Positions 30,336 to 39,480 of a stretch of DNA of 64,000 bases are shown here, in pieces. A program made the translations under genes and the position numbers. The stretch lies in contig NZ_RBWU01000001.1 in the NCBI RefSeq assembly GCF_003634705.1, forward strand, positions 1,054,001 to 1,118,000. Direction: 5' to 3'. This DNA comes from Actinomadura pelletieri DSM 43383 (GTDB lineage: Bacteria > Actinomycetota > Actinomycetes > Streptosporangiales > Streptosporangiaceae). The notes below the pieces were generated by a model, which was not told the origin of the DNA, searched no databases, and saw nothing but the letters and a program-made list of their open reading frames with translations. Within the stretch, counting starts at the first letter, position 1. Each line of letters opens with the position of its first letter.

Positions 30336-31544
30336 ATGCGCGAAGCGGTGATCTGCGAGCCGCTGCGTACCCCGATCGGCCGGTTCGGCGGGGTGCTGAA
30401 GACCGTTCCGCCCGCCGACCTCGCCGCGACCGTCATCCGGGCGCTCGTCGAACGCACCGGCCTTGCCGGCGACGCGATCGACGAGGTGATCCTCGGGCAC
30501 TGTTATCCCACGTCCGACGCCCCCGCCATCGGACGGGTCGCCGCGCTCGACGCCGGACTGCCCGTCGAGGTCGGCGGCCTCCAGCTCGACCGGCGCTGCG
30601 GCTCCGGACTCCAGGCCGTGGTCAACGCGGCCATGCAGGTCCAGACCGGCGTCAGCGACGTGATCATCGCGGGCGGTGTGGAGAGCATGAGCAGCGCGCC
30701 GTTCTACACGACGCAGGCCCGCTGGGGTGTGCGCGGCCCGTCCATCGAACTGCACGACGCGCTCGCGCAGGGCCGTGTCACCGCCGGCGGCGCCAACCAC
30801 CCGGTGCCCGGCGGGATGCTGGAGACCGCGGAGAACCTGCGCCGCGAGTACGGCATCGGACGCGATGAGCAGGACGAACTCGCCGTCCGGTCCCACCGGC
30901 GCGCCGTCGCCGCGCAGCGGTCGGGGACGTTCGCGGAGGAGATCGTCCCGGTGACCGTCCGGTCCCGCAAGGGGGACACGGTCGTCGACACCGACGAGCA
31001 CCCGCGGCCCGACACGACGGTCGAGTCGCTGGCGAAGCTGCGTCCCATCCTCGGCAAGACCGACGACCAGGCCACGGTCACGGCGGGCAACGCCAGCGGC
31101 CAGAACGACGCGGCCGCCGCCTGCGTCGTCACCACGCCCGAGCGCGCCGCCGAACTGGGGCTGCGCCCGCTCGTCCGGCTCGTGTCCTGGGCCCGCGCGG
31201 GAGTGCCGCCGCGCACGATGGGCATCGGTCCCGTCCCCGCGACCGCCAAGGCGCTGGAGCGTGCCAACCTCGCGCTCGCCGACATCGACCTCATCGAGCT
31301 GAACGAGGCGTTCGCCGCGCAGGTCCTCGCCGTCACCCGCGAATGGGGCCTGAAGGACGCCGACTGGGACCGCGTCAACGTCAACGGCTCCGGCATCTCC
31401 CTCGGCCACCCCGTCGGCGCGACCGGCGCCCGCATCCTCGCCACCCTCGCCCGCGAGATGCGCCGCCGCGAAGCCCGCTACGGCCTCGAAACGATGTGCA
31501 TCGGCGGCGGTCAGGGCCTCGCCGCCGTCTTCGAACGCGTCTAG
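30336..31544 (+). CDS. acetyl-CoA acetyltransferase (thiolase)
   Basis: 402 residues from the ATG at 30336. Catalytic Cys lies in [20 protein letters not shown]. His and second Cys motifs are seen in [17 protein letters not shown] and in [16 protein letters not shown], with [14 protein letters not shown] between. It cleaves 3-oxoacyl-CoA or condenses acetyl-CoA. The divergent 3-hydroxyacyl-CoA dehydrogenase supplies its substrate, so the pair looks like a small fatty-acid or aromatic-acid degradation module. Confidence 0.93.
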   Translation: MREAVICEPLRTPIGRFGGVLKTVPPADLAATVIRALVERTGLAGDAIDEVILGHCYPTSDAPAIGRVAALDAGLPVEVGGLQLDRRCGSGLQAVVNAAMQVQTGVSDVIIAGGVESMSSAPFYTTQARWGVRGPSIELHDALAQGRVTAGGANHPVPGGMLETAENLRREYGIGRDEQDELAVRSHRRAVAAQRSGTFAEEIVPVTVRSRKGDTVVDTDEHPRPDTTVESLAKLRPILGKTDDQATVTAGNASGQNDAAAACVVTTPERAAELGLRPLVRLVSWARAGVPPRTMGIGPVPATAKALERANLALADIDLIELNEAFAAQVLAVTREWGLKDADWDRVNVNGSGISLGHPVGATGARILATLAREMRRREARYGLETMCIGGGQGLAAVFERV

Positions 31545-31557
31545 GACACCTTCCCGG

Positions 31558-32163
31558 TCACCCGGCCGAGGAGGCCGCGGACCACTCCGGATCGCGGCCG
31601 GTGAGGGCGAGAAGGCGATCCAATGGAGGGGCGTCGCAGGGGACGTCGAGGGCCGGGCCGAACAGGCCCTCGATCCCCTGGCCGCCGCTCTGCTCGACGG
31701 ACGGCGCCACGAACGCCAGACAGATCTCGACCTCGTCCTCCCCGACCTCGTAGGGCTGGCCGCTCGCGCGGGCGACGTCCCAGCCGTGCACGACCAACTC
31801 GTTCATCGCGACGCGTCCGGCCTCCTCGCCGGGCAGGTCGAAGCCGCCCGCCTGCGTCATGCCGCGCCAGGCGTCCGGGGAGCGCCACGCGGCGGCGAGT
31901 TCGTCGAGCCGCTCGGGCATGCGGGCCCGCCAATCCGGCGGCAACAGGGACGCGTCGGCGGACGGCGGGCGAGCGGCCCCCGGCGGGAAGTCCTTCGTCG
32001 CGGCCCAGGTGAACGCCATGATCAGCCCGTTCAGATGATCGAGCAGCGCCCCGAGCGAGGTGTCCGCGCAGGGGGTCGGCGCGGTGAGCTGGTAGTCGCG
32101 GACGCCGGCGAGCAGGGCCGCCATCCGGCGCGCGGCCGGGGCGAGGTCGGGCATCGAGTCCAT
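31558..32163 (-). CDS. TIGR03086-family DinB-like metal-binding protein
   Basis: 201 residues. The N-terminal LAPAARRMAALLAGVRDYQL, LGALLDHLNGLIMAF with one His, and MNELVVHGWDVARA with another fit the TIGR03086/maleylpyruvate-isomerase N-terminal four-helix family, which binds a metal through His residues. Members may be thiol-dependent S-transferases or isomerases; the substrate here is unknown. It is convergent with the thiolase gene (13-bp gap). Confidence 0.82.
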   Translation of the reverse strand: MDSMPDLAPAARRMAALLAGVRDYQLTAPTPCADTSLGALLDHLNGLIMAFTWAATKDFPPGAARPPSADASLLPPDWRARMPERLDELAAAWRSPDAWRGMTQAGGFDLPGEEAGRVAMNELVVHGWDVARASGQPYEVGEDEVEICLAFVAPSVEQSGGQGIEGLFGPALDVPCDAPPLDRLLALTGRDPEWSAASSAG

Positions 32164-32377
32164 GGGGCGCTTCCTCCGCTGAACGATCGGGTACCGATGG
32201 ACGGGACGGCACTGGACGAAATCCCGTCCCGTGGTATGGACTGCTGACCCGCCCGATACTCATCGATACGGGAGATACGTAGGAGAAGGGGGAGGAACGG
32301 AACGCCAGGTCGGTGCCGAGAACGTCCGCCCGCCAAGGAGTCGGGACGACGCTGACCGGTGAGCGCGTGCAGTAAAT

Positions 32378-32392
32378 TACTACCGAGTAGTA
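32378..32392. promoter_or_regulatory. perfect palindrome TACTAC-CGA-GTAGTA
   Basis: A 15-bp perfect inverted repeat about 80 bp upstream of the Fe-S oxidoreductase start, set in a rare AT-rich patch. It looks like a TetR-type operator. Sites of this general form control fatty-acid genes in actinobacteria, which fits the neighbouring beta-oxidation genes (inference). The rest of the gap 32164-32470 shows nothing else. Confidence 0.5.
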
Positions 32393-32470
32393 TTCGGGCC
32401 CCGGATGATGCGCGGTCTGTGGCGAGTCCTACGCTGACTGCCACCGACCCGTACCCAGGAGGACGGAACA

Positions 32471-34612
32471 GTGTTCTGGATCACGTTGGTCATCGGGCTC
32501 GCCGGTACGGCGGTCGCGCTGGCGCTCGCCGGACGGCGGGTGCTGTTCCTCATCGACATCGCCCGCAACGCCCAGCCCGACCCCGAACGCGTCCTACGGG
32601 TCAGGCGCGAACCGAAGGCCGACGTCCAGGACCAGGTCACCGAGGTCTTCGGCCAGCGCAAACTGCTCAAATGGTCGCTCGCCGGCATCGCGCACGCCGC
32701 GGTGATGTGGGCCTTCTTCCTGCTGATCACCGTCTACCTGGAGGCGGCCGTCGCGCTGCTCTTCGGGCTCGACGCGCACATCCCCGGCCTCCAGACCTGG
32801 GGGCCCATCGGCTTCGTCCAGGACACCATCGCCCTCGCCGCCCTCGCCGGGCTCATCGTCTTCGCCGGCATCCGGATCAAGAACTCGCCGAAGCGGATCG
32901 GCCGCGCGTCCCGCTTCAAGGGCTCGCATCTCGGCGGCGCCTGGATCACCCTCTTCATGATCTTCAACGTGATCTGGACGATGTTCTTCTTCCGCGGCGC
33001 CGAGCACGCCAGCGGCAACCTCGCCTACGGCAAGGGCGCGTACTTCTCCTACCTCGTCGGCCAGGCGTTCGAGGGGCTCAGCCACAACACCCTCGAAGTG
33101 CTCGAATCGGTCGGACTGCTCCTGCACATCGGCGTCGCGCTCGTCTTCCTCGTCTTCGTCGTCCACTCCAAGCACCTGCACATCTTCCTGGCGCCGCTGA
33201 ACGTCATGTTCAAACGCCGCCCGGACGGCCTCGGCGCCGCCCAGCCGATGATGTCGGACGGCGAACCGCTCGACTTCGAGGAGGCCGACCCCGAGGAGGA
33301 CGTCTTCGGCCGCGGCAAGATCGAGGACTTCACCTGGAAGGGCTTCCTCGACATGGCGACCTGCACCGAGTGCGGCCGCTGCCAGTCGCAGTGCCCCGCC
33401 TGGAACACCGAGAAGCCGCTGTCGCCGAAGATGCTCATCCTCGACCTGCGCGACCACGCGCTCACGAAGGCGCCGTACTTCACCGCGTCCGAAGAGGAAC
33501 AGAGCAAGTTCACCGATGAGCAGAAGGCCGCCATGGAGGTCGACAAGCCGCTCGTCGCCGAGGACGGCGTCATCCACCCGGACGTCCTGTGGTCGTGCAC
33601 CAACTGCGGCGCCTGCGTCGAGCAGTGCCCGGTCGACATCGAGCACATCGACCACATCCTCGACATGCGCCGCTTCCAGGTCATGATCGAGTCGAGCTTC
33701 CCGTCCGAGGCCGGCGTCATGCTGAAGAACCTGGAGAACAAGGGCAACCCCTGGGGGATGTCCGAGATGAAGCGCCTCGAATGGATCGAGGAGCTCGACT
33801 TCGAGGTCGAGGTCGTCGACGACAAGATCTCCAAGGACACCGAGTACCTGTTCTGGGTCGGCTGCGCCGGCGCGCTGGAGGACCGCGCCAAGAAGACCAC
33901 CAAGGCCGTCGCCGAACTGCTGCACATCGCGGGCGTCGAGTTCGCCGTCCTCGGCCCCATGGAGGCCTGCACCGGCGACCCGGCCCGCCGCCTCGGCATG
34001 GAGTTCGTCTACCAGATGCTCGCCCAGCAGAACGTCGAGACGCTGAACGACGCGGGCGCCAAGAAGATCGTCGCCACCTGCCCGCACTGCTTCAACACCC
34101 TCGCCAACGAGTACCCGCAGATCGGCGGGAACTACGAGGTCGTCCACCACACCCAACTGCTGGCACACCTGGTGGAGACCGGCAAACTCACCCCGATCAC
34201 CCCGATCGAGGAGAACATCACCTACCACGACCCGTGCTTCCTCGGCCGCCACAACAAGGTCTACAAGCAGCCCCGCGACATCATGGCGACCGTCCCCGGC
34301 GTCCGGACCCAGGAGATGCACCGGCACAAGGAACGCGGCTTCTGCTGCGGCGCGGGCGGCGCGCGCATGTGGATGGAGGAGCGCATCGGCAAGCGCATCA
34401 ACACCGAGCGCGTGGACGAGGCCCTCTCCACCGACCCCGACACCGTCTCCACCGCCTGCCCGTTCTGCCTGGTCATGCTGGGCGACGCCATCAACGAGAA
34501 GAAGAACGCGGGCGACGCCAAGGAATCGCTGGAGGTCGTGGACGTCTCCCAACTCCTGATCCGCTCCATCAAGGGAACGACGGAGGACAAGAAACCCGTC
34601 ACCGCCGAGTAG
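32471..34612 (+). CDS. membrane-bound Fe-S oxidoreductase, heterodisulfide-reductase-like
   Basis: 713 residues from a GTG after AGGAGGACGG. About 280 N-terminal residues carry several membrane helices like a NarI-type cytochrome domain. Two 4Fe-4S motifs follow: CTECGRCQSQCPAW near residue 300 and CTNCGACVEQCPVD near 380. Two Cys-rich CCG domains then follow, including CPHCFNTL and RGFCCGAGGARMWMEERIG. Such proteins pass electrons between flavoproteins, often from acyl-CoA oxidation, and the quinone pool. The setting next to beta-oxidation genes and a likely operator supports this. Confidence 0.9.
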   Translation: MFWITLVIGLAGTAVALALAGRRVLFLIDIARNAQPDPERVLRVRREPKADVQDQVTEVFGQRKLLKWSLAGIAHAAVMWAFFLLITVYLEAAVALLFGLDAHIPGLQTWGPIGFVQDTIALAALAGLIVFAGIRIKNSPKRIGRASRFKGSHLGGAWITLFMIFNVIWTMFFFRGAEHASGNLAYGKGAYFSYLVGQAFEGLSHNTLEVLESVGLLLHIGVALVFLVFVVHSKHLHIFLAPLNVMFKRRPDGLGAAQPMMSDGEPLDFEEADPEEDVFGRGKIEDFTWKGFLDMATCTECGRCQSQCPAWNTEKPLSPKMLILDLRDHALTKAPYFTASEEEQSKFTDEQKAAMEVDKPLVAEDGVIHPDVLWSCTNCGACVEQCPVDIEHIDHILDMRRFQVMIESSFPSEAGVMLKNLENKGNPWGMSEMKRLEWIEELDFEVEVVDDKISKDTEYLFWVGCAGALEDRAKKTTKAVAELLHIAGVEFAVLGPMEACTGDPARRLGMEFVYQMLAQQNVETLNDAGAKKIVATCPHCFNTLANEYPQIGGNYEVVHHTQLLAHLVETGKLTPITPIEENITYHDPCFLGRHNKVYKQPRDIMATVPGVRTQEMHRHKERGFCCGAGGARMWMEERIGKRINTERVDEALSTDPDTVSTACPFCLVMLGDAINEKKNAGDAKESLEVVDVSQLLIRSIKGTTEDKKPVTAE

Positions 34613-34616
34613 GGCG

Positions 34617-36203
34617 CTACCGGAACGTCACCCTGCCGTCCGGCGCTTCGGCGTCCGCCCCCGGCGGGACGGCGATCAACGTCTCCCGCAGCGCGTGCAC
34701 CGCCGCGTACGGCAGGATCCCCCTGACGGCGAGATCGTCGACGGACGCGAGCGGCCCGTGCGCCGTCCGCGCCAACACGATCAGCTTCGCGTGGTGGGCG
34801 TCCAACTCCGGCAACGAGACGAGCAAATGCTCCGGCGCCGAGTTGACGTCGACGAGGCCACCGTCATCGAACGTGCGCGGCAGATCCGGACGACCGATAC
34901 GAAGCCGCCGCGCCACCATCGGATCGTGGGCCACCAGAGAACGAGCCTGCTCCCGCCGCACCCTCCGCTCGATCTGCTGGACGTCGAGAACGGGCGTCCC
35001 GCTCGGCCACGGATCGGCCGTCAGGAGGGCGAGGTGCAAGCTGCCGCCGAGCGTCACGACCAGCAACGTGGTCATGATCGGCACGTCCCACCAGGTCGTC
35101 TTGTCCGGGTTGGTGACCAGGGCGGCACCGAAGAAGAAGCCCGCCGCCACCAGGTAGGCGAGCGCCGTCAGCCCGAGCGAGCGGCTCCTGCGCCGAACCG
35201 CGACGTAGGCGAACAGCGTCCATGTCGCGAGCCCGAGGGTGACCAACGGAATCAGAAGCAGAATGATCCGCACGACCCAGTGAAGCCGCCGCCTGGAAGG
35301 CACCACGGCCGGGGGAGCGGGCCAGGACGACACCACCGGACCGGCCATCACCGCCGGCGGAGCGAACCCGTCCGAAAAAGGAGCCGACACACCAGAATTC
35401 CGCTCCAGCGGAGGATCATCGATCGGCGCCGCCAGCGCCGGATCAGACCGCAGAATGCCCACATGCAGGTTCTGGAGCCGCTCGCCCGGCTCAGACCCGA
35501 ACTCCTCCGCGAAGAACTCACGCGCGTCCCGGTAGGCGGCCAAGGCCTCCGCCTGCCTGCCGCTGCGGTAGAGCGCGAGCATCAGCAGGTACCGGAACCC
35601 CTCCCGAAGCGGGAACTCGGCGACCATACGGATCAACTCGGGCACCAGCCGCGCGTGCTCCCCCAGCTCCAGCCCGATCTCGGCGGACGCCTCCAGCGCG
35701 GCCGCCCGCTCCTCGTCCAGCCGATCCCGCGCCGCGTCGAAGAACGGACCACTCAACCCGGCGAGCGCCATCCCCCGCCACAGATCCAACGCCTCCCGCA
35801 CCAGCACCCCGGCCCGCGCCATGTCCCCGGAGTCGCGCACGGCCAGGGCCTCCCGCAACCGCTCCCGGAAGACCTCGGCGTCCAAGCCCCCCGGCGGCAC
35901 ATGTAAGGCATATCCCGCGCCGGTCAAGGTCAACAACCGCCCCGGGGACCGCGGCGAACGATCGGGCTCCAACACACGCCGCAGCCCGGCCACATACTTC
36001 TGAACGACGTTCACACCGTTGTCCGGCGGCTCGTCCCCCCACACCGCCTCCACGATCGAGGACGTCGACACCGGCCGGTTCGGCGTCAACAACAGCACGG
36101 CCAGAACCGCCCGTTGCTTTCCGGGACCCAGATCGATCTCCTCGCCGTCCCGCCATGCGGCCGGACGACCCAGAATCCCGAAGCACACGCCCCGCAGCGT
36201 CAT
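34617..36203 (-). CDS. membrane-anchored SARP/BTAD regulator with helix-hairpin-helix tail
   Basis: About 528 residues from the ATG at 36203, directly after GGAGGTG. Residues about 1-95 form an OmpR-type winged helix (LGPGKQRAVLAVLLLTPNRP). The BTAD all-helical domain follows to about 250, ending FFAEEFGSEPGERLQNLHVG. Then come three hydrophobic helices (VVRIILLLIPLVTLGLATWT; LTALAYLVAAGFFFGAAL; PIMTTLLVVTLGGSLHLALL). The C-terminus (VDVNSAPEHLLVSLPELDAH) resembles ComEA-type helix-hairpin-helix. SARPs are normally soluble activators, so a membrane-tethered one with a second DNA-binding-like motif is odd. Target genes are unknown. Confidence 0.8.
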   Translation of the reverse strand: MTLRGVCFGILGRPAAWRDGEEIDLGPGKQRAVLAVLLLTPNRPVSTSSIVEAVWGDEPPDNGVNVVQKYVAGLRRVLEPDRSPRSPGRLLTLTGAGYALHVPPGGLDAEVFRERLREALAVRDSGDMARAGVLVREALDLWRGMALAGLSGPFFDAARDRLDEERAAALEASAEIGLELGEHARLVPELIRMVAEFPLREGFRYLLMLALYRSGRQAEALAAYRDAREFFAEEFGSEPGERLQNLHVGILRSDPALAAPIDDPPLERNSGVSAPFSDGFAPPAVMAGPVVSSWPAPPAVVPSRRRLHWVVRIILLLIPLVTLGLATWTLFAYVAVRRRSRSLGLTALAYLVAAGFFFGAALVTNPDKTTWWDVPIMTTLLVVTLGGSLHLALLTADPWPSGTPVLDVQQIERRVRREQARSLVAHDPMVARRLRIGRPDLPRTFDDGGLVDVNSAPEHLLVSLPELDAHHAKLIVLARTAHGPLASVDDLAVRGILPYAAVHALRETLIAVPPGADAEAPDGRVTFR

Positions 36204-36336
36204 CACCTCCGACTTCCCCGACCCCGCCGCCATTCTGCAGCCCGGACGCAGTGACGGCAGCATAGCGACAGTCATTCCGCACCGGCGTCCACCACCATTT
36301 CTCCGGTCATCGACAAGGAAGTGAAAGGGGAGTTTG

Positions 36337-37107
36337 GTGCTTCATAACGGACGACGGTCCGGGCGTGTCATGGTGCCGGGGGCCACGCTCGCACTCGTCC
36401 TCTTGTCGTCCGCCTGCCTCCCGGCGGACGACAAGAACACCGGCATGGCCCCGACGAAGGCGCCCGCGTCCCCCGCCGCCGCCAAGCCCACCCCCACCGC
36501 GACCCCCAACGGGGTGGAGAAACTGAAGCCCGCCCAGATCCTGGCGCGCGCCCGCAAGGCGACGGCCTCGGCCCAGTACGTGCGGATGCGCGCGGAGCTC
36601 CACGAGGAGGGCGAAAGCTACAAACTCGACTTCCGCTACGAGGGGAAGACGAAGGCCGCCGGCACGTTCATGCAGGGCTCCCAGCACCTGGAGATCAGCA
36701 GATTCGGGAAGACCGTATATCTCGCGGGCAATGACGCGTACTGGAAGGAGTACGGCGGTAAGGCCGTAGTGCAGCTCCTCTCCGGGAAGCACCTCAAGAC
36801 CACCGTCAAGGACCGCGATTTCAAGGAGCTCGCGGTCTTCTCCAACCGTATGGCCCTGCTCAACGAAGTACTCGGAGGGATCAGCGGCTGGAAGAAGAGC
36901 CGCCCCGGAAAGGTCGGCACCACACCCAGCGTCGTCATGACCAGCTCGTCCGGCGACAAACTCCACGTCGCGTCCCAAGGACCGCCCTACATCCTCCTCC
37001 TGAAGGGCGGACCGGGGAACAGCATCGAGTACCTCGGCTACGAGACCCCGGTCGGCGTACGCCCACCCACCAAGAACGTAGTCGACATCGACTCCCTCCG
37101 ACCGTAA
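36337..37107 (+). CDS. LppX/LprG-like lipoprotein of unknown function
   Basis: About 256 residues from the GTG at 36337, preceded by AAAGGGGAG. A signal peptide with lipobox (LALVLLSSAC) predicts a lipid-anchored extracytoplasmic protein. After a Thr/Pro linker, the body (ILARARKATASAQYVRMRAE, then YKLDFRYEGKTKAAGTF and ISRFGKTVYLAGNDAYWKEY) resembles the LppX/LprAFG fold that binds lipids. Ligand unknown. It is divergent from the SARP gene across about 130 bp. Confidence 0.72.
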   Translation: MLHNGRRSGRVMVPGATLALVLLSSACLPADDKNTGMAPTKAPASPAAAKPTPTATPNGVEKLKPAQILARARKATASAQYVRMRAELHEEGESYKLDFRYEGKTKAAGTFMQGSQHLEISRFGKTVYLAGNDAYWKEYGGKAVVQLLSGKHLKTTVKDRDFKELAVFSNRMALLNEVLGGISGWKKSRPGKVGTTPSVVMTSSSGDKLHVASQGPPYILLLKGGPGNSIEYLGYETPVGVRPPTKNVVDIDSLRP

Positions 37108-37142
37108 GGATTGCGCCGACGACACCCTGGTAAAACCCAGGG

Positions 37143-37874
37143 ATGGCCGTGCTCGCGTCCGTCATCGCGTTCCTGATGACGCTGGCCGGGGGCCTCGCGG
37201 CGATGCGGGTACGCGACCGCCGCCACCTGGTCCTCGGCCTCGCGGGCGGCCTCATGCTCGGAGTAGTCGCCTTCGACCTCCTCCCGGAATCCCTGGAGAT
37301 GACCCGCCACCGCCCCCTCGGCGTCCCCACCCCCATGATCGGCTTCGCCGCCGGCTTCCTCCTCCTCCACGTGATCGAACAGGCCGTGGCGATCCACCAG
37401 GGCCACGAGAAGGAGTACGCCCCCCACGCCCACGGCGGCTCGGCAGGCCTCCTCGCCGCATCCGCCCTGGTGGGCCACAGCCTGGTGGACGGCCTCAGCA
37501 TCGGCCTAGGCTTCCAGTCCGGCACAGAAGTGGGCATCTTCGTCGCGGTCGCCGTCATCACCCACGACTTCGCCGACGGCTTCAACACCTTCACCGCCGC
37601 GTCCCTATCCCGAACCGACCGCCGCCCCGCCATCCTCCTCCTGGCCGCCGACGCCCTCGCCCCCATCATCGGCGCCGCGATAGGAACCCTCATCACCGTC
37701 CCAGACGCCGTCCTGGCAACCTACCTAGGCACCTTCGCCGGCGTCCTCCTCTACCTCTCCGCCGCCGAAATCCTCCCCGAAGCCCACAGCGTCCACCCCC
37801 GCGTCCTAACCCTCTGCACCACCGGCCTGGGCCTGACCGCAGTCCTCTTCACCGTAGGCCTGACCCAACGCTGA
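37143..37874 (+). CDS. ZIP-family metal transporter
   Basis: 243 residues with about eight membrane helices. The metal-binding helices are ALVGHSLVDGLSIGLGFQSG and VAVITHDFADGFNTFTAASL, both carrying His and Asp of the ZIP family. A short His-rich loop (HGHEKEYAPHAHGG) precedes them. It probably imports zinc or another divalent metal. It follows the lipoprotein gene by 35 bp and ends about 50 bp before the tRNA gene. Confidence 0.88.
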   Translation: MAVLASVIAFLMTLAGGLAAMRVRDRRHLVLGLAGGLMLGVVAFDLLPESLEMTRHRPLGVPTPMIGFAAGFLLLHVIEQAVAIHQGHEKEYAPHAHGGSAGLLAASALVGHSLVDGLSIGLGFQSGTEVGIFVAVAVITHDFADGFNTFTAASLSRTDRRPAILLLAADALAPIIGAAIGTLITVPDAVLATYLGTFAGVLLYLSAAEILPEAHSVHPRVLTLCTTGLGLTAVLFTVGLTQR

Positions 37875-37921
37875 CCGACTTCCGGTACAGTGTCCACAGC
37901 AAGGCGGCCCCACAGGCCCCA

Positions 37922-37992
37922 GCGGGTGTAGTTCAATGGCAGAACTTCAGCTTCCCAAGCTGACAGCGCGGGTTCGATTCCCGTCACCCGCT
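37922..37992 (+). tRNA. tRNA-Gly (anticodon CCC)
   Basis: A 71-nt cloverleaf. The acceptor GCGGGTG pairs with CACCCGC (37985-37991). The anticodon stem TCAGC/GCTGA holds the loop TTCCCAA with anticodon CCC. The T arm reads GCGGGTTCGATTCCCG-like. CCA is not encoded. The 3' half is the attachment site of the integrative elements; integration restores it, so the tRNA stays functional. Confidence 0.95.
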
Positions 37993-37997
37993 CCCAC
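37952..37997 (+). other. attachment site copy 1 (attL)
   Basis: A 46-bp core from the anticodon loop of tRNA-Gly to just past its 3' end. It is repeated exactly at 50413-50458 and 63541-63586. It marks the left border of element 1. Confidence 0.93.
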
Positions 37998-38001
37998 GAC
38001 A

Positions 38002-38040
38002 AAGGCCCAGGTCACTGACATGTCAATGACTCTGGGCCTT
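38002..38040. terminator. terminator between tRNA-Gly and integrase 1
   Basis: AAGGCCCAG (38002-38010) pairs with CTGGGCCTT (38032-38040), with a GTCA/TGAC inner stem and GTTTGTT after. It can end both the tRNA transcript and the leftward integrase transcript. Related hairpins follow att copies 2 and 3. Confidence 0.75.
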
Positions 38041-38057
38041 GTTTGTTCATCAGCCGC

Positions 38058-38076
38058 CGTGCCCGCTACGTGCCCG
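38058..38076. repeat. paired direct repeats CGTGCCCG, left end of element 1
   Basis: CGTGCCCG at 38058-38065 and 38069-38076, 11 bp apart, overlapping the integrase stop codon (38066-38068). Equivalent pairs with the same 11-bp spacing lie at 50308, 50528, 63420 and 63657. Probably arm-type integrase sites. Confidence 0.6.
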
Positions 38077-39232
38077 ATCCCTTGAGCTTCCGCCCCTTCT
38101 TGGGCTTCTTGATCTTCTTGAGTTCGCGTTTGGCCATCTTGTCGAGCGTCGAGGCGATCTCCCGGTCACGCTCACGCCGCGCGTGCAGGTAGACCTGGGC
38201 CGCCCGCGTGGACGAGTGCCCCATCCGGCTCATCAGCTCAGCCAGCGAGGCCCCCGACTCGGCCGCGTAGGTGTTGCCCGTGTGCCGGAGGTCGTGAACG
38301 TGGATCGCACCGACCTCCAGTTCTGCCTTCTCCAGTGCCCGCGCCCAGGTCTTGGAGAAGTTGCTTCGGCGGAGCTGGCCGCCCCGAACGCCGACGAACA
38401 CGAAGCCCTTGGGGCCGGGTTGGGCGTATTCGTCCAGGTGCTTACGCAGGTCCGGGATGATCAGCGCAGGGATGACGACCTTGCGTCGACTGGCCTCCGA
38501 CTTGGGAGTTCCCTTCACCAGCGGCCCCAGTTCGTACACGGTCTTTTCGACCCGCACCGTTCCGGCGTCCAGGTCGAGGTTCCGGCGCCGGAGCCCCGCC
38601 AGCTCACCCCAGCGCAGATTGCCGAAAGTCGCGAGGAGGACGAGCGCCCGGTAGCGAGGTGTGATCACGTCAGCGATTCGGAACACCTCGGCCACACTCA
38701 GCACGGGCCGTTCCGGGCTGGACTCCCGGTCAGCGCCGGGTATCTGGCACGGGTTCTCTTTGATGCGCTTGTCTCGCACCGCCGTGTTGAGGATGGCGCG
38801 GAGCAGCCGGTACGCCTTCGCGACCGTCACCGGTCCGAAGGTCGGCTTGCTCTTTGGACCGGCTTTAAGACGGGACGTCCGCCACTTCCGGACGTCTTCC
38901 TCGCGGATGTCGCCAATGTGCATCTCACCGAAGGTCGGATTCAGGTGGAGCCGCAACAGCAGTTCGTAGAGCTGGACGGTCTTGGGACTGAGTTCCTTGT
39001 CTTCCACCCATTCGGCCGCGTAGGTGGCGAACGGGATCGCACCGGCCGCGGGGTCTAGCCAGTCACCCCGCTTAAGGTCGGCCTCTTTGAGCGTGAGCCA
39101 CTGTTCGGCGTCCCGCTTACGCGGAAACGTGTGGGGTGCGTTGTGGTCGCGCCCGTCCGGTCCGGGGTACCGGGCTTGCCAGCGTCCGGACGGGAGTTGC
39201 CGAACGCGTCCGAAACGACGTTTGCCAGCCAT
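38066..39232 (-). CDS. int: tyrosine-recombinase integrase of element 1
   Basis: 388 residues, complete. An N-terminal AP2-like arm-binding part (GRVRQLPSGRWQARYPGPDG) is followed by the SAM-like core-binding domain (about 60-165). The catalytic domain has Arg in GNLRWGELAGLRRR (about residue 209), HDLRHTGNTYAAESG (about 315), GH in MGHSSTRAAQ and the nucleophile Tyr in VYLHARRERD (about 347). It would recombine the 46-bp tRNA-Gly core. The tail is Lys-rich. It overlaps xis by one base, as is usual for AICEs. Confidence 0.94.
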   Translation of the reverse strand: MAGKRRFGRVRQLPSGRWQARYPGPDGRDHNAPHTFPRKRDAEQWLTLKEADLKRGDWLDPAAGAIPFATYAAEWVEDKELSPKTVQLYELLLRLHLNPTFGEMHIGDIREEDVRKWRTSRLKAGPKSKPTFGPVTVAKAYRLLRAILNTAVRDKRIKENPCQIPGADRESSPERPVLSVAEVFRIADVITPRYRALVLLATFGNLRWGELAGLRRRNLDLDAGTVRVEKTVYELGPLVKGTPKSEASRRKVVIPALIIPDLRKHLDEYAQPGPKGFVFVGVRGGQLRRSNFSKTWARALEKAELEVGAIHVHDLRHTGNTYAAESGASLAELMSRMGHSSTRAAQVYLHARRERDREIASTLDKMAKRELKKIKKPKKGRKLKGSGT

Positions 39233-39480
39233 TACGCGGCCCTCCTTGTGTGTTGCCCGCGAAGGGTGACCGGTTCGACGAGACCGGCCGCGATGAACTC
39301 GTGAAGTGCGGATTCGGGGATGCGAACGAACCGACCAACCTTGACGAATCGGATGCGCCGTTCCTCCACCAGGCGGCGCGGGAACCGCGGACTGGTGTTG
39401 AGCACCTCGGCCGCTTCGGCGTAGGTCAGGAGCTTGTCATCGGGGTCGAGGGTCACCGCCCACCTACGTGTGTTGTTCAC
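39232..39480 (-). CDS. xis: excisionase-like helix-turn-helix protein
   Basis: 82 residues with a winged-helix excisionase motif (LLTYAEAAEVLNTSPRFPRR, then RIRFVKVGRFVRIPESALHE). Such Xis proteins bend DNA at the att site and push Int toward excision. It overlaps both int (1 bp) and rep (4 bp), showing one transcript. Begins at GTG. Confidence 0.85.
   Translation of the reverse strand: MNNTRRWAVTLDPDDKLLTYAEAAEVLNTSPRFPRRLVEERRIRFVKVGRFVRIPESALHEFIAAGLVEPVTLRGQHTRRAA

Noticed and set aside
30195..31409. Long minus-strand open frame continuing upstream of the 3-hydroxyacyl-CoA dehydrogenase
   Set aside because: It is the mirror of the thiolase gene on the plus strand; the dehydrogenase starts at 30194 with a ribosome site and the NAD motif directly after.
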